A stretch of DNA of 64,000 nt from Betaproteobacteria bacterium (GCA_013298765.1 JAAFJA010000003.1:434001-498000); one strand, 5' to 3'; counted from the stretch's first letter, positions 9,099 to 18,400 are shown. Notes: a model not told the origin generated them from the letters alone. Numbers and translations: made by a program.

Positions 9099-9848
9099 CT
9101 AATCGTTCGACGCGAGCGCTTGCGCAGCCAGTTTGTACCAAGCCTTGTGTAAATCCTGCGTGTGCTTCGGCGCGAGACGCCCCTCTTTCACGACGGCTTC
9201 ATAGAGTTCGCGTGCCTCGCGCGTGCGTCCGTTTGCTTCCAAATACTGTGCATAACGGCAGCGCGCGACCGGGCCTGTACTCGACGCCACGGCGTCTTGA
9301 AACGCTCGATCAGCGCGTTCATCATTGAGTTGCCCGAGCGCAAACGCGTAGCCTAAGTCATCATCCGCCTCGCGCACATCTCTGGAAAGCGCGGACAACC
9401 GCTCATACGACTCACGCGCATCGCGCCAGCGCTCGGCGAGCAAGTAGGTGGAGGCAAGACTTCGAACCAAGTGCGCATCGTTTGCGTAGGAACCACTGGC
9501 GGCCTCGCGATAGTGAGTAATCGCATCTTCATGCCGACCCATGTCTGAAAGCGCGGAAGCGAGCGCAACGCGATGGGCCACAGTCGGCGCGCGCTCAAAA
9601 TTCGCCTCCGCCTCGCGCAGCGCACGGTTCGGATCAATCGCGTGATTCACAGCTTGAATCACTTTGCGCCCGCCGCGTGAATACTTCATGTCGGGCATGT
9701 ATTCCATGAGGAAATAGACCAAGCTGCCGAGCAACGGAAATGACAGCAGGATCATGATCCAGTACATGTTTCGCCCGGTGCGCATGGCGTGCACGGCGAA
9801 GAAAATCGCGATTGCGAAATGAATGACCCCGCCGACTGCATATGGCAT
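9099..9848 (-). CDS. Membrane-anchored tetratricopeptide-repeat protein
   Basis: 249 residues from the ATG at 9848. An in-frame TTG at 9872 would add eight residues, but GAGGT sits just before the ATG. The N-terminus holds two hydrophobic segments (about 3-25 and 30-50) in an arrangement like the short PLDc_N module (GGVIHFAIAIFF, MYWIMILLSFPLLGSLVYFL). Residues 75-240 are TPR-like helical pairs (ALSDMGRHEDAITHYREA, TYLLAERWRDARESYERL). It probably scaffolds protein contacts on the cytoplasmic face; the partner is unknown. It starts about 30 bases after the molybdopterin oxidoreductase stop, suggesting coexpression. Confidence 0.7.
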   Translation of the reverse strand: MPYAVGGVIHFAIAIFFAVHAMRTGRNMYWIMILLSFPLLGSLVYFLMEYMPDMKYSRGGRKVIQAVNHAIDPNRALREAEANFERAPTVAHRVALASALSDMGRHEDAITHYREAASGSYANDAHLVRSLASTYLLAERWRDARESYERLSALSRDVREADDDLGYAFALGQLNDERADRAFQDAVASSTGPVARCRYAQYLEANGRTREARELYEAVVKEGRLAPKHTQDLHKAWYKLAAQALASND

Positions 9849-9879
9849 ATAAACCTCGAGCGCTTTCTTCAATGGGCAA

Positions 9880-12009
9880 CTAGGCTGTTGCGACCTGAAC
9901 CCGACAATCGTAAAAGGTAGCGCCTTGCCCCAAATCAGTCAAGGCTTGGCTAGTTAAGTCGTTTACAAAACCTTCGGCACCCGGATGATCGCGCCAGTGG
10001 CCCCAGAGGATCGTGGTGACGCCTTCGCGGGTGTCCTCCGTTACTTTTGCAGCGAGTTTCATCTCGCCGCGACGGTTCCAAACTTTCACGCGAGCCTCGT
10101 TCGCGATGCCGCGCCGCGCCGCATCGTTCGGGTGAATTTGAAGGGTCGGCGCACCGTGAGGCTTCGCCAATTCTTCAATATTCGCGAACGTGGAATTCAT
10201 GAAATTCCGAGCAGGTGGCGTATTCAACGAAAGTGGGTACTCATTCGCAAGGTCACTTTCGTCACCCTCATGCGGCGGCGTGTAGTTCGGCAAAGGATCC
10301 AGTCCGCGCGCGGCGAGCGTCTCCGAATAAAACTCGCACTTGCCGGACGGCGTGCCGAAACTGCCGTGCAGGAAAGGGGTGATGAAGCCGTCTTTCTTCG
10401 GGTAGTTAAGGCGAAGAAAGCCGTCGCGCTCAAGCGATTCGAATGTTTGCCCGGCAAGCATCGGGTGATTCCAATCGAAGGCGTGCGCGATCATCGACTC
10501 ATCCGATTCGCTCAAACACGGATCAGACATGCCCATCAGTTTGGCGAGACGACGAAACACCTCAGTGTTGGCCAAACTCTCGCCCACGGGCTCGATCGCG
10601 CGGCGATTGAGCACGATGTCGTAGTGCCCATAACTGCGATGGATGTCGTCGTGCTCCGGCTGCGTGGTGGCGGGAAGCACGATGTCAGCAAACCGCGCTG
10701 TGTCGGTAATGAAGATGTCGTGAACGACCGTGAACAGGTCTTCGCGAGCAAGCCCGGCGAGCACTTGGTTGCCATCGGGTGCTACGGCGGCGGGATTGGA
10801 GTTGTAGACGAACATCGCTTTGATCGGCGCGACGCTCGCTTGGCCGAGCGCGTCCCCAATCGCACACATATTCACCATGCGCGGCAGCTTGCCATTCGCA
10901 TCACGAGACATCAGATCCGGTCGTTCGAGGTAGGCCGTGTTCATCGGGTACGCGCCCGAGGTCGAAAGCAACAACCCTCCGCTCGCTTCAGTCCACGCAC
11001 CCGTGAGCGCGGGCAGGCACGCGACGGTGCGCACCGCCATGCCGCCGCCGCCATGTCGCTGCATGCCGTAATTCAGGCGAATCGCGGCCTTCTTGGTGCT
11101 GCCATAAAGTGCGGCGAGCGCTTCGATCTCGTTCGCGGGAATGCCGCAGATCGCCGCCGCACGCTCGGGCGTCCATTCGGCAACGCGAGTTTTGAGTTCG
11201 GCAAAACCGAGTGTGTGCTTCGCGATGTATTCGTGATCGAGCGCGTGCGTACGTGAATCATCACGGATCAACACGTGCATCATCGCGAGCGCGAGCGCCG
11301 CATCCGTGCCCGGCTTAATCGCCAACCACTGATGACATTTCTCCGCCGAGAGCGAGCGATACGGATCAATCGCAATCAACTTCGCGCCGCGACGTTTGGC
11401 TTCCTGACAGCGGCTCCACAAATGCAGATTCGAAGTGATTGGATTGGTCCCCCACAGGATGATCACCTCACTGTGAGCGAACGCTTCCACATCAGTGCCC
11501 AGCCGTGCGCCGAGCGTGATTTGCAAGCCCGCCGCACCCGCGCTCGAACAGATCGTGCGATCCAGTTGCGACGCGCCGAGCGCATGGAAAAAGCGGCGAT
11601 CCATCGAGGCGTATTGCAAGATCCCCATGTTGCCCGCGTAGCTGTAGGGCAGGATTGCCTCAGCGCCGTGTTCGGTGGTGATCGATTTGAATTTTGAGGC
11701 GATGGTTGCGAGCGCTTCATCCCACGAGATCGGCGCTAACTTGCCGTCGCCTTTCGCGCCAACGCGCTTGAGCGGCGTTTTGATGCGCGTCGGGTGATAC
11801 GTGCGAAGCGGGTACTTCGCAACCTTCGTGCAGAGCACGCCGCCTGTCACGCTGTGTGCTGCGGAGCCTTTCACGTCGATCAGCTTGCCATCGGCGACGT
11901 GATATTCGAGCGCACAGGTGTCGGGGCAATCGTGCGGGCAGGCGCCCTTCACAATCCGAGTGGCACTCTGCGTCGCGGCGTGTTCAGCGGAAGATGGGAG
12001 CGAATTCAC
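9880..12009 (-). CDS. Molybdopterin-dependent oxidoreductase (DMSO reductase superfamily)
   Basis: 709-residue catalytic subunit binding bis-MGD and one 4Fe-4S cluster. The cluster ligands are C24, C28, C32 and C60 (CPHDCPDTC, then VLCTK, with the conserved Lys at 62). Typical cofactor regions follow: YSYAGNMG, WGTNPITSNLHLW, YNSNPAAVAPD and, at the C-terminus, the molybdopterin dinucleotide-binding domain (LNTPPARNFMNS). The metal ligand probably lies in TICSSAGAAG near 155, but I cannot decide the residue. No Tat signal is seen, so a cytoplasmic location is likely. The substrate is unknown; relatives are loosely called formate dehydrogenase or thiosulfate/DMSO reductase-like. No electron-transfer or membrane subunit is encoded next to it. 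Confidence 0.85.
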   Translation of the reverse strand: MNSLPSSAEHAATQSATRIVKGACPHDCPDTCALEYHVADGKLIDVKGSAAHSVTGGVLCTKVAKYPLRTYHPTRIKTPLKRVGAKGDGKLAPISWDEALATIASKFKSITTEHGAEAILPYSYAGNMGILQYASMDRRFFHALGASQLDRTICSSAGAAGLQITLGARLGTDVEAFAHSEVIILWGTNPITSNLHLWSRCQEAKRRGAKLIAIDPYRSLSAEKCHQWLAIKPGTDAALALAMMHVLIRDDSRTHALDHEYIAKHTLGFAELKTRVAEWTPERAAAICGIPANEIEALAALYGSTKKAAIRLNYGMQRHGGGGMAVRTVACLPALTGAWTEASGGLLLSTSGAYPMNTAYLERPDLMSRDANGKLPRMVNMCAIGDALGQASVAPIKAMFVYNSNPAAVAPDGNQVLAGLAREDLFTVVHDIFITDTARFADIVLPATTQPEHDDIHRSYGHYDIVLNRRAIEPVGESLANTEVFRRLAKLMGMSDPCLSESDESMIAHAFDWNHPMLAGQTFESLERDGFLRLNYPKKDGFITPFLHGSFGTPSGKCEFYSETLAARGLDPLPNYTPPHEGDESDLANEYPLSLNTPPARNFMNSTFANIEELAKPHGAPTLQIHPNDAARRGIANEARVKVWNRRGEMKLAAKVTEDTREGVTTILWGHWRDHPGAEGFVNDLTSQALTDLGQGATFYDCRVQVATA

Positions 12010-12068
12010 TACGAGATTGCCTTTTGGTAGATCGACGACTGAGCTCGAAAACTCATAAAACTTTTATT

Positions 12069-12092
12069 GGCTTAACCAAATTTAATTGGGGC
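12069..12092. repeat. Dispersed palindrome element, copy B (degenerate)
   Basis: CCAA-ATTTAA-TTGGGG with adjoining GCGAGAGGC, in the 163-base gap between ttcA and the molybdopterin oxidoreductase. It matches the A/T-centred, GGGGC-ended pattern of the other copies only loosely. Confidence 0.35.
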
Positions 12093-12172
12093 GAGAGGCT
12101 GATTGAGCTGCATCTCACTATTCAATGATATTGATTGCTAGCCCAAATCAAATGTAGCTAAGCGAATCAAAG

Positions 12173-13198
12173 CTAATTTGGTTTGGACGTATGAAACTGA
12201 ATCGCGCTAGAGGCTTGCGGGGCACCTGCGCCGGCATCGGCCCGCATCGCCGTCTCGATCGCCTGATCGACGTCGAACGCCGTGTCTCCGCCACCGAAGG
12301 CGTCGAGCGCATCCTCATCCACCCCGTTCGCGCGAATCGATGGAAAGTCAAAGAGTTTCGTATCCGCCAAGTGCGAGGGCACGACGTTTTGCAACGAACG
12401 AAACATCGTCTCGATTCGACCGGGATGCTTTTTGTCCCAATCTTCAAGCATGCGACCCACGACGGCGCGCTGCAAATTGGGTTGCGAGCCGCACAAGTTG
12501 CACGGAATGATTGGGAAGCCACGCTCGTTGGCGTACTTCACGATGTCTTTCTCGCGCACATACGCAAGCGGACGAATCACCACATGTTCGCCGTTATCGC
12601 TCACGAGTTTCGGCGGCATCGCCTTGAGCTTGCCACCGTAGAACATGTTCAAGAAAAACGTTTCCAGAATGTCGTCACGATGGTGTCCGAGCGCAATCTT
12701 GGTGCAGCCCAATTCCTTTGCGGTGCGATAGAGAATGCCGCGTCGCAAGCGCGAACAGAGCGAGCACATCGTTTTGCCCTCTTCCAGCACGCGCTTCACG
12801 ATGGAATACGTGTCTTGTTCCACGATCTTGAATGAAACACCGGTTTTCGCGAGGTACTCCGGCAACACGTGCTCAGGAAAATCGGGCTGCTTCTGATCGA
12901 GGTTTACTGCGATCAATTCAAAGTTCACCGGTGCCACCACTTGCAGCGCCTGCAACATATCGAGCAGCGTGTAGCTATCTTTGCCGCCCGAGAGGCACAC
13001 CATGATCTTGTCGCCCTCTTCGATCATGCCGAAATCGGTGACCGCCGCGCCCACCACGTTGCGCAAGCGCTTGCCTTCGCGTGAAAGCGAAAAGGGCAAG
13101 GTGCGTGGTTTGCGGCTGGTCACCGGCCGTAGGTCTGGTGCGTCGATTTCCGGAACGTCGGATGGCGTTTCCGCCGTTGCAATGTGGGCATGATCCAT
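12173..13198 (-). CDS. ttcA: tRNA 2-thiocytidine(32) synthetase TtcA
   Basis: 341 residues from the ATG at 13198; an upstream in-frame TTG at 13237 adds 13 residues that look non-coding. It is a PP-loop ATPase with [13 protein letters not shown] plus the two Cys pairs that bind the 4Fe-4S cluster, CSLC (in [12 protein letters not shown]) and CNLC (in [10 protein letters not shown]). It thiolates C32 in several tRNA anticodon loops. The C-terminal about 60 residues are acidic then Ala/Gly-rich and look like a poorly conserved tail. It is transcribed divergently from the HtrA-like gene with a 128-base shared upstream region. Confidence 0.95.
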   Translation of the reverse strand: MDHAHIATAETPSDVPEIDAPDLRPVTSRKPRTLPFSLSREGKRLRNVVGAAVTDFGMIEEGDKIMVCLSGGKDSYTLLDMLQALQVVAPVNFELIAVNLDQKQPDFPEHVLPEYLAKTGVSFKIVEQDTYSIVKRVLEEGKTMCSLCSRLRRGILYRTAKELGCTKIALGHHRDDILETFFLNMFYGGKLKAMPPKLVSDNGEHVVIRPLAYVREKDIVKYANERGFPIIPCNLCGSQPNLQRAVVGRMLEDWDKKHPGRIETMFRSLQNVVPSHLADTKLFDFPSIRANGVDEDALDAFGGGDTAFDVDQAIETAMRADAGAGAPQASSAIQFHTSKPN

Positions 13199-13326
13199 GC
13201 GAGATTCTCGGGTGAGGCGACTCGGCGCTTCGCGCAAAACGCAGCGTCCGTCTAAAAACCAATCCGCGCAGCAAGAAATGGCGCCTGCACGGTAAGGGAT
13301 CGATTTTAGTTGTGAAGGATTCCGCG

Positions 13327-14391
13327 ATGACCCATCTCTCAGCGTATTTCAGCTCGCAGGTTGTATGGCACGGCTGGCGTGTGGGGGTGGGCGTCGCGTG
13401 CGCAACACTCCTCTTCTCCATGGCGGCTAGCGCACAAGTTGCGTCCGACCCCTCGCCCGCAGCGCCACCGGCGCGCATGAACGAGGCAGCCATTGAGCGC
13501 GCACTCACCGGCCTGGTGAAGTTAAAGTCAGTGGCCTCGCCGCGCGCACGCAGCAACGCGACGCTCGGCAAAGAGCGCGAGGGCAATGGCATTCTCATTT
13601 CGCCGCGTTTGGTGCTCACCATTGGGTATTTGGTGATCGAGGCCGACGAAATTGAAATCACCGATCACAAAGACCGCAAGCTGCCCGGCCGCTTGGTTGG
13701 CTTTGATCACGACACCGGGTTCGGCCTTGTTCGCCTGTTTGCCCCGGCGGAGGGCGAGCCGATTTCGCTCGGCGACGCGGGCGCGGTGAAAGAGCGCGAT
13801 CCGGTGTTGGCTGCAGGCGCGCGCGGCAACGTGTCGCCTGCGTTTGTGGTGTCGCGCCGCGAATTTACTGCGGCGTGGGAATACATGCTGGATCGTGCGA
13901 TTTTCACGTCGCCGCCGATTCCCGAATGGGGTGGCGCAGCGCTCTTTGAGCCAAGTGGAAAGCTCGTCGGCGTGGGCTCGCTCTACGTGCGCGATGCAGG
14001 TGGCGCGGGCCGTACGCTCCCAGGCAACATGTTTGTTCCCGTCGACATTTTGCGTCCCATCTTGGATGACTTGATTGCGAAGGGGCAGCGTACCGGTGCG
14101 CAGCGACCGTGGCTTGGCATCTCAACCTTTGAAGACGAGGATGGCGTCAACGTGGGCCGCACGTCGCCTGAGGGGCCGGGCGATAACGCTGGACTCGAAC
14201 GAGGCGACATCATCACAGCCGTTGCCAATCGAAGCGTCAAAACGCTCGCCGAGTTTTATCGCGCGGTGTGGGCGCGGGGCGAAGCCGGGGTGTCGATCCC
14301 CCTCACGATTACGCGGGGAAAAGAAGAGCTCAGGGTGAACGTGAAATCGGTCGCGCGCAATAGCTATTTCGCCCGCGCTTCGCAGTTTTGA
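13327..14391 (+). CDS. HtrA/DegQ-like protein lacking the catalytic triad, with PDZ domain
   Basis: 354 residues from the ATG at 13327, chosen because AAGGA lies 8 bases before it; an in-frame GTG sits at 13312. The signal peptide ends ASAQ, so it is periplasmic. Residues 80-240 follow the trypsin-like HtrA fold ([46 protein letters not shown]) and 260-345 form a PDZ domain ([26 protein letters not shown]). The three catalytic positions are replaced: His of TNNHVV is Tyr101, Asp of SDIAL is Gly131, and Ser of GNSGG is Trp201. It therefore should not be a protease; a binding, chaperone or sensor role is inferred. The reading frame is intact and well composed, so it is not a decaying pseudogene. 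Confidence 0.8.
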   Translation: MTHLSAYFSSQVVWHGWRVGVGVACATLLFSMAASAQVASDPSPAAPPARMNEAAIERALTGLVKLKSVASPRARSNATLGKEREGNGILISPRLVLTIGYLVIEADEIEITDHKDRKLPGRLVGFDHDTGFGLVRLFAPAEGEPISLGDAGAVKERDPVLAAGARGNVSPAFVVSRREFTAAWEYMLDRAIFTSPPIPEWGGAALFEPSGKLVGVGSLYVRDAGGAGRTLPGNMFVPVDILRPILDDLIAKGQRTGAQRPWLGISTFEDEDGVNVGRTSPEGPGDNAGLERGDIITAVANRSVKTLAEFYRAVWARGEAGVSIPLTITRGKEELRVNVKSVARNSYFARASQF

Positions 14392-14485
14392 GAATTGAGC
14401 GGTTAGGGCGCTACACCTGAGTGGCACGCTCTCTGCGCTACGCAGAGATCCTCTCCACGCGGATACATGCCATCGCGTGAAAAAG

Positions 14486-14522
14486 AAACGGGTTCTCGGC
14501 AATGCCGGAACCCGTTTTTGTT
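14486..14522. terminator. Bidirectional terminator between HtrA-like and BI-1 genes
   Basis: AAACGGGTTC, TCGGC-AAT-GCCG, GAACCCGTTTTT: a strong stem with a T-run on the + side and an A-run (AAAAAGAAA) on the other, so it can end transcripts from both convergent genes. Confidence 0.85.
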
Positions 14523-14576
14523 TTGCGTATTGGTCGCTGCAGCGGAAACAACACCCGCGCAGCACGCCCTAGCGAA

Positions 14577-15260
14577 TTAATCGCTATTGGTGAGGCCGAG
14601 CAAGCTCAAGAGATTGCTAAAAATCGCGAACAGATTCATGTAAATCGACATCGTGGCGCTGATGTAATTAGTCTCGCCGCCCGTGATGATTTGATTCAGG
14701 TCGTAGACCGTCCATGCTGCAAAAAGGCCGATGAACAACACAGAGCACGCAATCATCAGCGCTGGCATTTGGAACACGATTGCACCAATGGCCGCAGCGA
14801 AAATCACAAAAAAACCAACCCACAGAAACTTGCCCATGCCGGTGAGCGATTGCTTGATCGTGCTCGCAATGAACGCCATTGACGCAAAGATCGCCGCGGT
14901 GCCGCCGAAGGCGTACATCACCAGCATCGCGCCATCTTTCATCGGCAGAATCCGGCCGATCAACTTCGATAACCAGAAGCCCATAAAGAGCGTGAAGGCG
15001 AGTAACACGACAACGCCAACCGACGAATTTTTGGTGCGCTCAACGGCATAGCTAAACGCCATCACGGCGCCAAAGAGCACGAGCAGATTCATCCACCACG
15101 CGCCGAAGCCGCGGAAGTTAAGACTCAATCCAAGTGCGGCACCGATGACGGTGGGTACGAGTGAAATGGCAAGCAAGACGAGCGTGTTGCGCAAGACTCG
15201 GTTTTGTGTGCCAGAAAGCGAACCTGCGCGGTCAAGCGTAGAAACATTGTTGTGGTCCAT
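14577..15260 (-). CDS. Bax inhibitor-1 / YccA family membrane protein
   Basis: 227 residues from the ATG at 15260, which has AAGGAG 10 bases upstream; the frame stays open further 5' but that part overlaps the palindrome element. Seven hydrophobic helices are visible from residue 20 on (LVLLAISLVPTVIGAALGL, WWMNLLVLFGAVMAFSYAV and so on). The C-terminal half carries the family's NLFAIFSNLLSLLGL end. BI-1 proteins are inner-membrane proteins with a Ca2+ leak or proton-coupled transport activity; E. coli YccA also modulates FtsH. No operon partner. Confidence 0.9.
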   Translation of the reverse strand: MDHNNVSTLDRAGSLSGTQNRVLRNTLVLLAISLVPTVIGAALGLSLNFRGFGAWWMNLLVLFGAVMAFSYAVERTKNSSVGVVVLLAFTLFMGFWLSKLIGRILPMKDGAMLVMYAFGGTAAIFASMAFIASTIKQSLTGMGKFLWVGFFVIFAAAIGAIVFQMPALMIACSVLFIGLFAAWTVYDLNQIITGGETNYISATMSIYMNLFAIFSNLLSLLGLTNSD

Positions 15261-15623
15261 GGCTGCGAAACTCCTTTTTTGCAGTCGTCGGGAAGATGCG
15301 CGAACTGTAGGTGTAACTCGCGGTAATATCAACTCGGTAGAGCCCTTGGTTAACCCAAACAAATTGGGGTAAAACGCCTAAAAACCGTGGTTTTTGGGTA
15401 TTCCTATCGTTTTTTTTGATTTTTTTTGACGTTCTGACGAAAAACCATCGAAATTTGTGGCATCCTCCTAAAACGTCGAGTTAATGCGGTTTTTGCGTTA
15501 CTCCGACGCGATCGCGAGTTTCCTGGTTCCCGAAGTGGTGTGCGCGTAGCTACAGTCTCCGCAGATACGGATCGAGTCCTTGGAAGGCGCATTGAGTAAT
15601 TTTTGAGGACAAGACCTTAGCAC
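15261..15623. other. Divergent upstream region of the BI-1 and RRM genes, containing palindrome copy C
   Basis: No coding sequence is supported here. At 15353-15370 is ACCCAA-ACAAA-TTGGGGT, a copy of the dispersed palindrome. From 15410 to 15428 are two T-tracts (TTTTTTTTGATTTTTTTTGAC), the second running into TTGACG (15426-15431), a possible -35 box for the RRM gene, but no convincing -10 follows at 16-18 bases. This leaves a leader of up to about 150-190 bases before the RRM start, long enough for post-transcriptional control. GAGGA (15605-15609) lies unusually far, 14 bases, from the ATG. Confidence 0.4.
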
Positions 15624-15983
15624 ATGGGAAATAGATTGTTTGTGGGCAACATCAGCTTCCGCGCATCCGCGGATATGTTGCGTGACGAATTTGGCGCGTT
15701 TGGCGAAGTAGCTGACGTGTACTTACCGACCGATCGTGAAACCGGCCGCATGCGTGGCTTCGCGTTCATCACGATGGCTACCGATCAAGGCGCACAAGCT
15801 GCGATCGCTGGCATGAATGGCAAACCGCTCGAAGGGCGTCCGCTCGTGGTAAACGAAGCGCGTCCTGCACCGCAGGGTGATCGCCCTGCCCGCGGCCCAG
15901 GTGGCGGCGGCGGCTTCCGTGGCCCACGTGGCCCTGGCGGCGGTGGTGGCGGTGGCGGTCGTGGCGGCTACGGCCAAGACTAA
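15624..15983 (+). CDS. Glycine-rich RRM RNA-binding protein
   Basis: 119 residues. Residues 1-80 form one RNA-recognition motif with RNP2 (LFVGNI, 5-10) and RNP1 (RGFAFITM, 44-51). The tail from about 85 is Gly/Arg/Pro-rich (RGPGGGGGFRGP, then eight Gly in a row, RGGYGQD), as in bacterial and plant cold-induced glycine-rich RNA-binding proteins. It probably binds single-stranded RNA as a chaperone. The long AT-rich leader and Rho-independent terminator indicate a monocistronic, possibly cold-regulated transcript; the regulation is inferred. Confidence 0.92.
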   Translation: MGNRLFVGNISFRASADMLRDEFGAFGEVADVYLPTDRETGRMRGFAFITMATDQGAQAAIAGMNGKPLEGRPLVVNEARPAPQGDRPARGPGGGGGFRGPRGPGGGGGGGGRGGYGQD

Positions 15984-15999
15984 CGCTCACGCGTGATCG

Positions 16000-16028
16000 A
16001 AAAACCGGGTTCATCCCCGGTTTTTTTT
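16000..16028 (+). terminator. Rho-independent terminator of the RRM gene
   Basis: AAAAACCGGG, loop TTCATC, CCCGG, then eight T: a compact G/C stem with a U-tract 17 bases after the stop codon. Confidence 0.9.
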
Positions 16029-16174
16029 GTGCTTTGAAAACTAAACTTCATTCATTAAACGCCAATCCGAGTTGAGCTACAGCGATTTAACGCGCAATTT
16101 CGCAAAATACACAAATAGCCTCCTATACCTTCTTAAATAAGCGCTCACTCTATATAGCCAATACACCCAAAGTC

Positions 16175-16180
16175 TATACT
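16175..16180 (+). promoter_or_regulatory. Possible -10 box close to the EEP-phosphatase start
   Basis: TATACT ends six bases before the ATG at 16187, so initiation here would give a leaderless or near-leaderless mRNA. No good -35 lies at the right distance and no Shine-Dalgarno precedes the ATG. Weak evidence. Confidence 0.25.
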
Positions 16181-16186
16181 TCGAGT

Positions 16187-17023
16187 ATGTCGTTTGTCAG
16201 TCGCATCTCGAATTATTTTTCGCCAGATACCGAGGCGGCTGCTTCTTCGGGATTCTCCAAATCGCGAGAGCCCGCGTCGTTACGCGTTGCGACTTACAAC
16301 ATCCATAAAGGCGTCTCGGCGTTCAATCGTCGCAGCGTTGTCCATGACTTGCGCGAACAGTTGCGAACGATGCAAGCAGACATCGTCTTCCTGCAAGAGG
16401 TGGTGGGTAACAACGACCGCCACAGTCGGCGACATGCCGATTGGCCCAAGACGCCCCAGCACGAGTTCTTAGCTGACCAGCACTGGCCGGTGAGCGCGTA
16501 TGGAAAAAATGCGGTCTATGAGCACGGGCATCATGGCAATGCAATCCTTTCTGCATTCCCGATCTTGAGCTGCGAGCAGGTCAATATCTCCACCAACCGA
16601 ATCGAGCAGCGCGGCCTGCTACACGCAGAAATCGCGCTACCTGACGTCGACGAACCGCTGCATTGCGTTTGCATTCATCTCGGACTTTTCGGGCGCTCCC
16701 GCTTAAAGCAGATCGATTTGGTGAAGGAGCGCATCGCCGCCATGGTGCCGCGCAGTGCGCCTTTAATCGTTGCGGGCGATTTCAACGATTGGCGACGTCG
16801 CGCGGGTGACCCGCTCCATGAAATCGAGCTGCGTGAGGTGTTTGAGACACTCGGCGGCAACCCCGCACGTAGCTTCCCGGCTCGATTACCGATTCTTCAT
16901 TTGGATCGCATTTACGTGCGCGGGCTCGAAGTCAACGATGCGCGCGTGCACCGAGGCGGTGATTGGGCCAAACTCTCCGATCATGCGGCGCTTGAAGCGC
17001 TGCTTACGATTCCTAAGCGATGA
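16187..17023 (+). CDS. Endonuclease/exonuclease/phosphatase (EEP) family protein, YbhP-like
   Basis: 278 residues of the DNase I-like metal-dependent phosphoesterase fold: RVATYNIHKGV (Asn metal ligand, about 33-43), DIVFLQEVVGNN (catalytic Glu), HGNAILSAFPI, VAGDFNDWRRR (Asp and Asn) and the terminal LSDHAALEA with the active-site His. It lacks a signal peptide. It overlaps the cardiolipin synthase gene by 4 bases (ATGA), the same pairing as ybhP-clsB in E. coli, which suggests a lipid phosphodiesterase or membrane-lipid role rather than nucleic acid cleavage. The exact substrate is unproven. Confidence 0.85.
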   Translation: MSFVSRISNYFSPDTEAAASSGFSKSREPASLRVATYNIHKGVSAFNRRSVVHDLREQLRTMQADIVFLQEVVGNNDRHSRRHADWPKTPQHEFLADQHWPVSAYGKNAVYEHGHHGNAILSAFPILSCEQVNISTNRIEQRGLLHAEIALPDVDEPLHCVCIHLGLFGRSRLKQIDLVKERIAAMVPRSAPLIVAGDFNDWRRRAGDPLHEIELREVFETLGGNPARSFPARLPILHLDRIYVRGLEVNDARVHRGGDWAKLSDHAALEALLTIPKR

Positions 17024-18249
17024 CACATGCCATCGATGGCCATCAACTAGAACTGCTGAGAAACGGCGGTGAGTATTTCCCAGCGCTGCTCGAAAGCATT
17101 CGCAGTGCATCGCGGTCAATCTGGATTGAAACCTACATCTTTGCCGATGACGACGCGGGGCGCGCAGTTGCGAGTGCGCTGATTGACGCGGCGTCCCGTT
17201 CGGTCGAAGTGCGCTTAGTGCTTGATGGCTTTGGTGTGTTTGACCATGTTGGCACGCTCGATGAACGGATGAAACGCGGCGGCGTGCAAATATCCGTTTT
17301 CCGCCCAGAAACCTCGCGCTGGCAGTTTCGCAAATCGCGTCTGCGGCGGATGCATCGCAAACTTGTTTTGATTGATGATCACGTCGCGTTCTGCGGCGGC
17401 ATCAATATCCTTGATGACTTTAATGTACATGGATACGCAAACGCGGAATCGTTTGCGGCGCGGTTTGACTTTGCGGTTCGCATCGAAGGGCCCATCACCC
17501 GCAAAATTCGCGACACCATGGACACACTGTGGCAGACGCTTCGTGACGACCCCAATGCGTCGCGTAACGCGGGGTTGCGCGCGCTTGAGCGTGCCGGGCG
17601 CAGTCTGCGTGCTTTCACGCGGCGCGCGTCGGCTGCATCGAACAGCGAGCGGCCAACGAGCGCGAATCCTGCAGCGCGCGTGAGCTTTCTTTTCCGCGAT
17701 AACCTGCGTCACCGTCGCAGCATTGAAGCTGCGTATTTGCTTGCGATCAATCGCGCAACCCAGGAAGTGTTCATCGCGAACGCCTACTTTTTTCCTGGCA
17801 AGCGACTGCTAGCGGCATTGAACGCCGCCGAGGCGCGCGGCGTACGAGTGCGCCTGCTGTTGCAGGGCCGTAAAGAATATTTTTTGCAGCACTACGCGTC
17901 GCGTGCGTTCTACGACCGCCTGTTTAATTCCGGCATCGAAATCGCTGAATACACGGCAAGTTTTTTACATGCGAAGGTCGCAGTGATTGACGGCGTATGG
18001 TCAACCGTTGGCTCATCCAACATTGATCCATTTAGCTTGTTGCTTGCGCGGGAGGCAAACGTTTTCGTCGAAGACAGCGCGTTCGCGCAGGAGCTGCGCG
18101 AGCATTTAGACCGTGCGTGGGCCAATGAGTCGCGAGTGCTTGAGCGCAGTCACTGGGAAAAACGCTCCCTGCTGATGCGCTTCAAGAGCCGCCTTGCCTA
18201 TCGCGTCGCGCGACTCTTGTTGGCAGTCTTCGGCTACAACTTGCGTTAA
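17020..18249 (+). CDS. clsB: Cardiolipin synthase B (phospholipase D family)
   Basis: 409 residues with two PLD HKD motifs: MHRKLVLIDDHVAFCGGIN (near 111-129) and LHAKVAVIDGVWSTVGSSN (near 317-335). Each supplies the His-Lys-Asp of one half of the active site. ClsB-type enzymes join two phosphatidylglycerols, or PG and PE, into cardiolipin at the inner membrane. They lack the N-terminal membrane helices of ClsA, as here. The linker around 185-225 is Ser/Arg/Ala-rich and variable. The start overlaps the EEP-phosphatase stop by 4 bases, so the pair is translationally coupled. Confidence 0.9.
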   Translation: MTHAIDGHQLELLRNGGEYFPALLESIRSASRSIWIETYIFADDDAGRAVASALIDAASRSVEVRLVLDGFGVFDHVGTLDERMKRGGVQISVFRPETSRWQFRKSRLRRMHRKLVLIDDHVAFCGGINILDDFNVHGYANAESFAARFDFAVRIEGPITRKIRDTMDTLWQTLRDDPNASRNAGLRALERAGRSLRAFTRRASAASNSERPTSANPAARVSFLFRDNLRHRRSIEAAYLLAINRATQEVFIANAYFFPGKRLLAALNAAEARGVRVRLLLQGRKEYFLQHYASRAFYDRLFNSGIEIAEYTASFLHAKVAVIDGVWSTVGSSNIDPFSLLLAREANVFVEDSAFAQELREHLDRAWANESRVLERSHWEKRSLLMRFKSRLAYRVARLLLAVFGYNLR

Positions 18250-18400
18250 CGAGCCTACGCGATGCTGCGATCCGCCAAAGCGCGGTCGCGCTCTTGGATC
18301 ACACTCATCGAGACGTTGAACGAATCGCGTCGCAAGCCGCATCGAGCTTGCGACGCGCACGTCCGCGCGGCTAGCGCGTACGTGCATCGAAACGAAAGGC

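Noticed and set aside
9985-11256. 423-residue + strand frame opposite the molybdopterin oxidoreductase
   Set aside because: Antisense to a gene with complete motifs; its Arg/His-rich composition is typical of antisense frames in G+C-rich DNA.
13312-13326. GTG start for the HtrA-like gene
   Set aside because: AAGGA is positioned for the ATG at 13327 and would be inside the gene if GTG were used.
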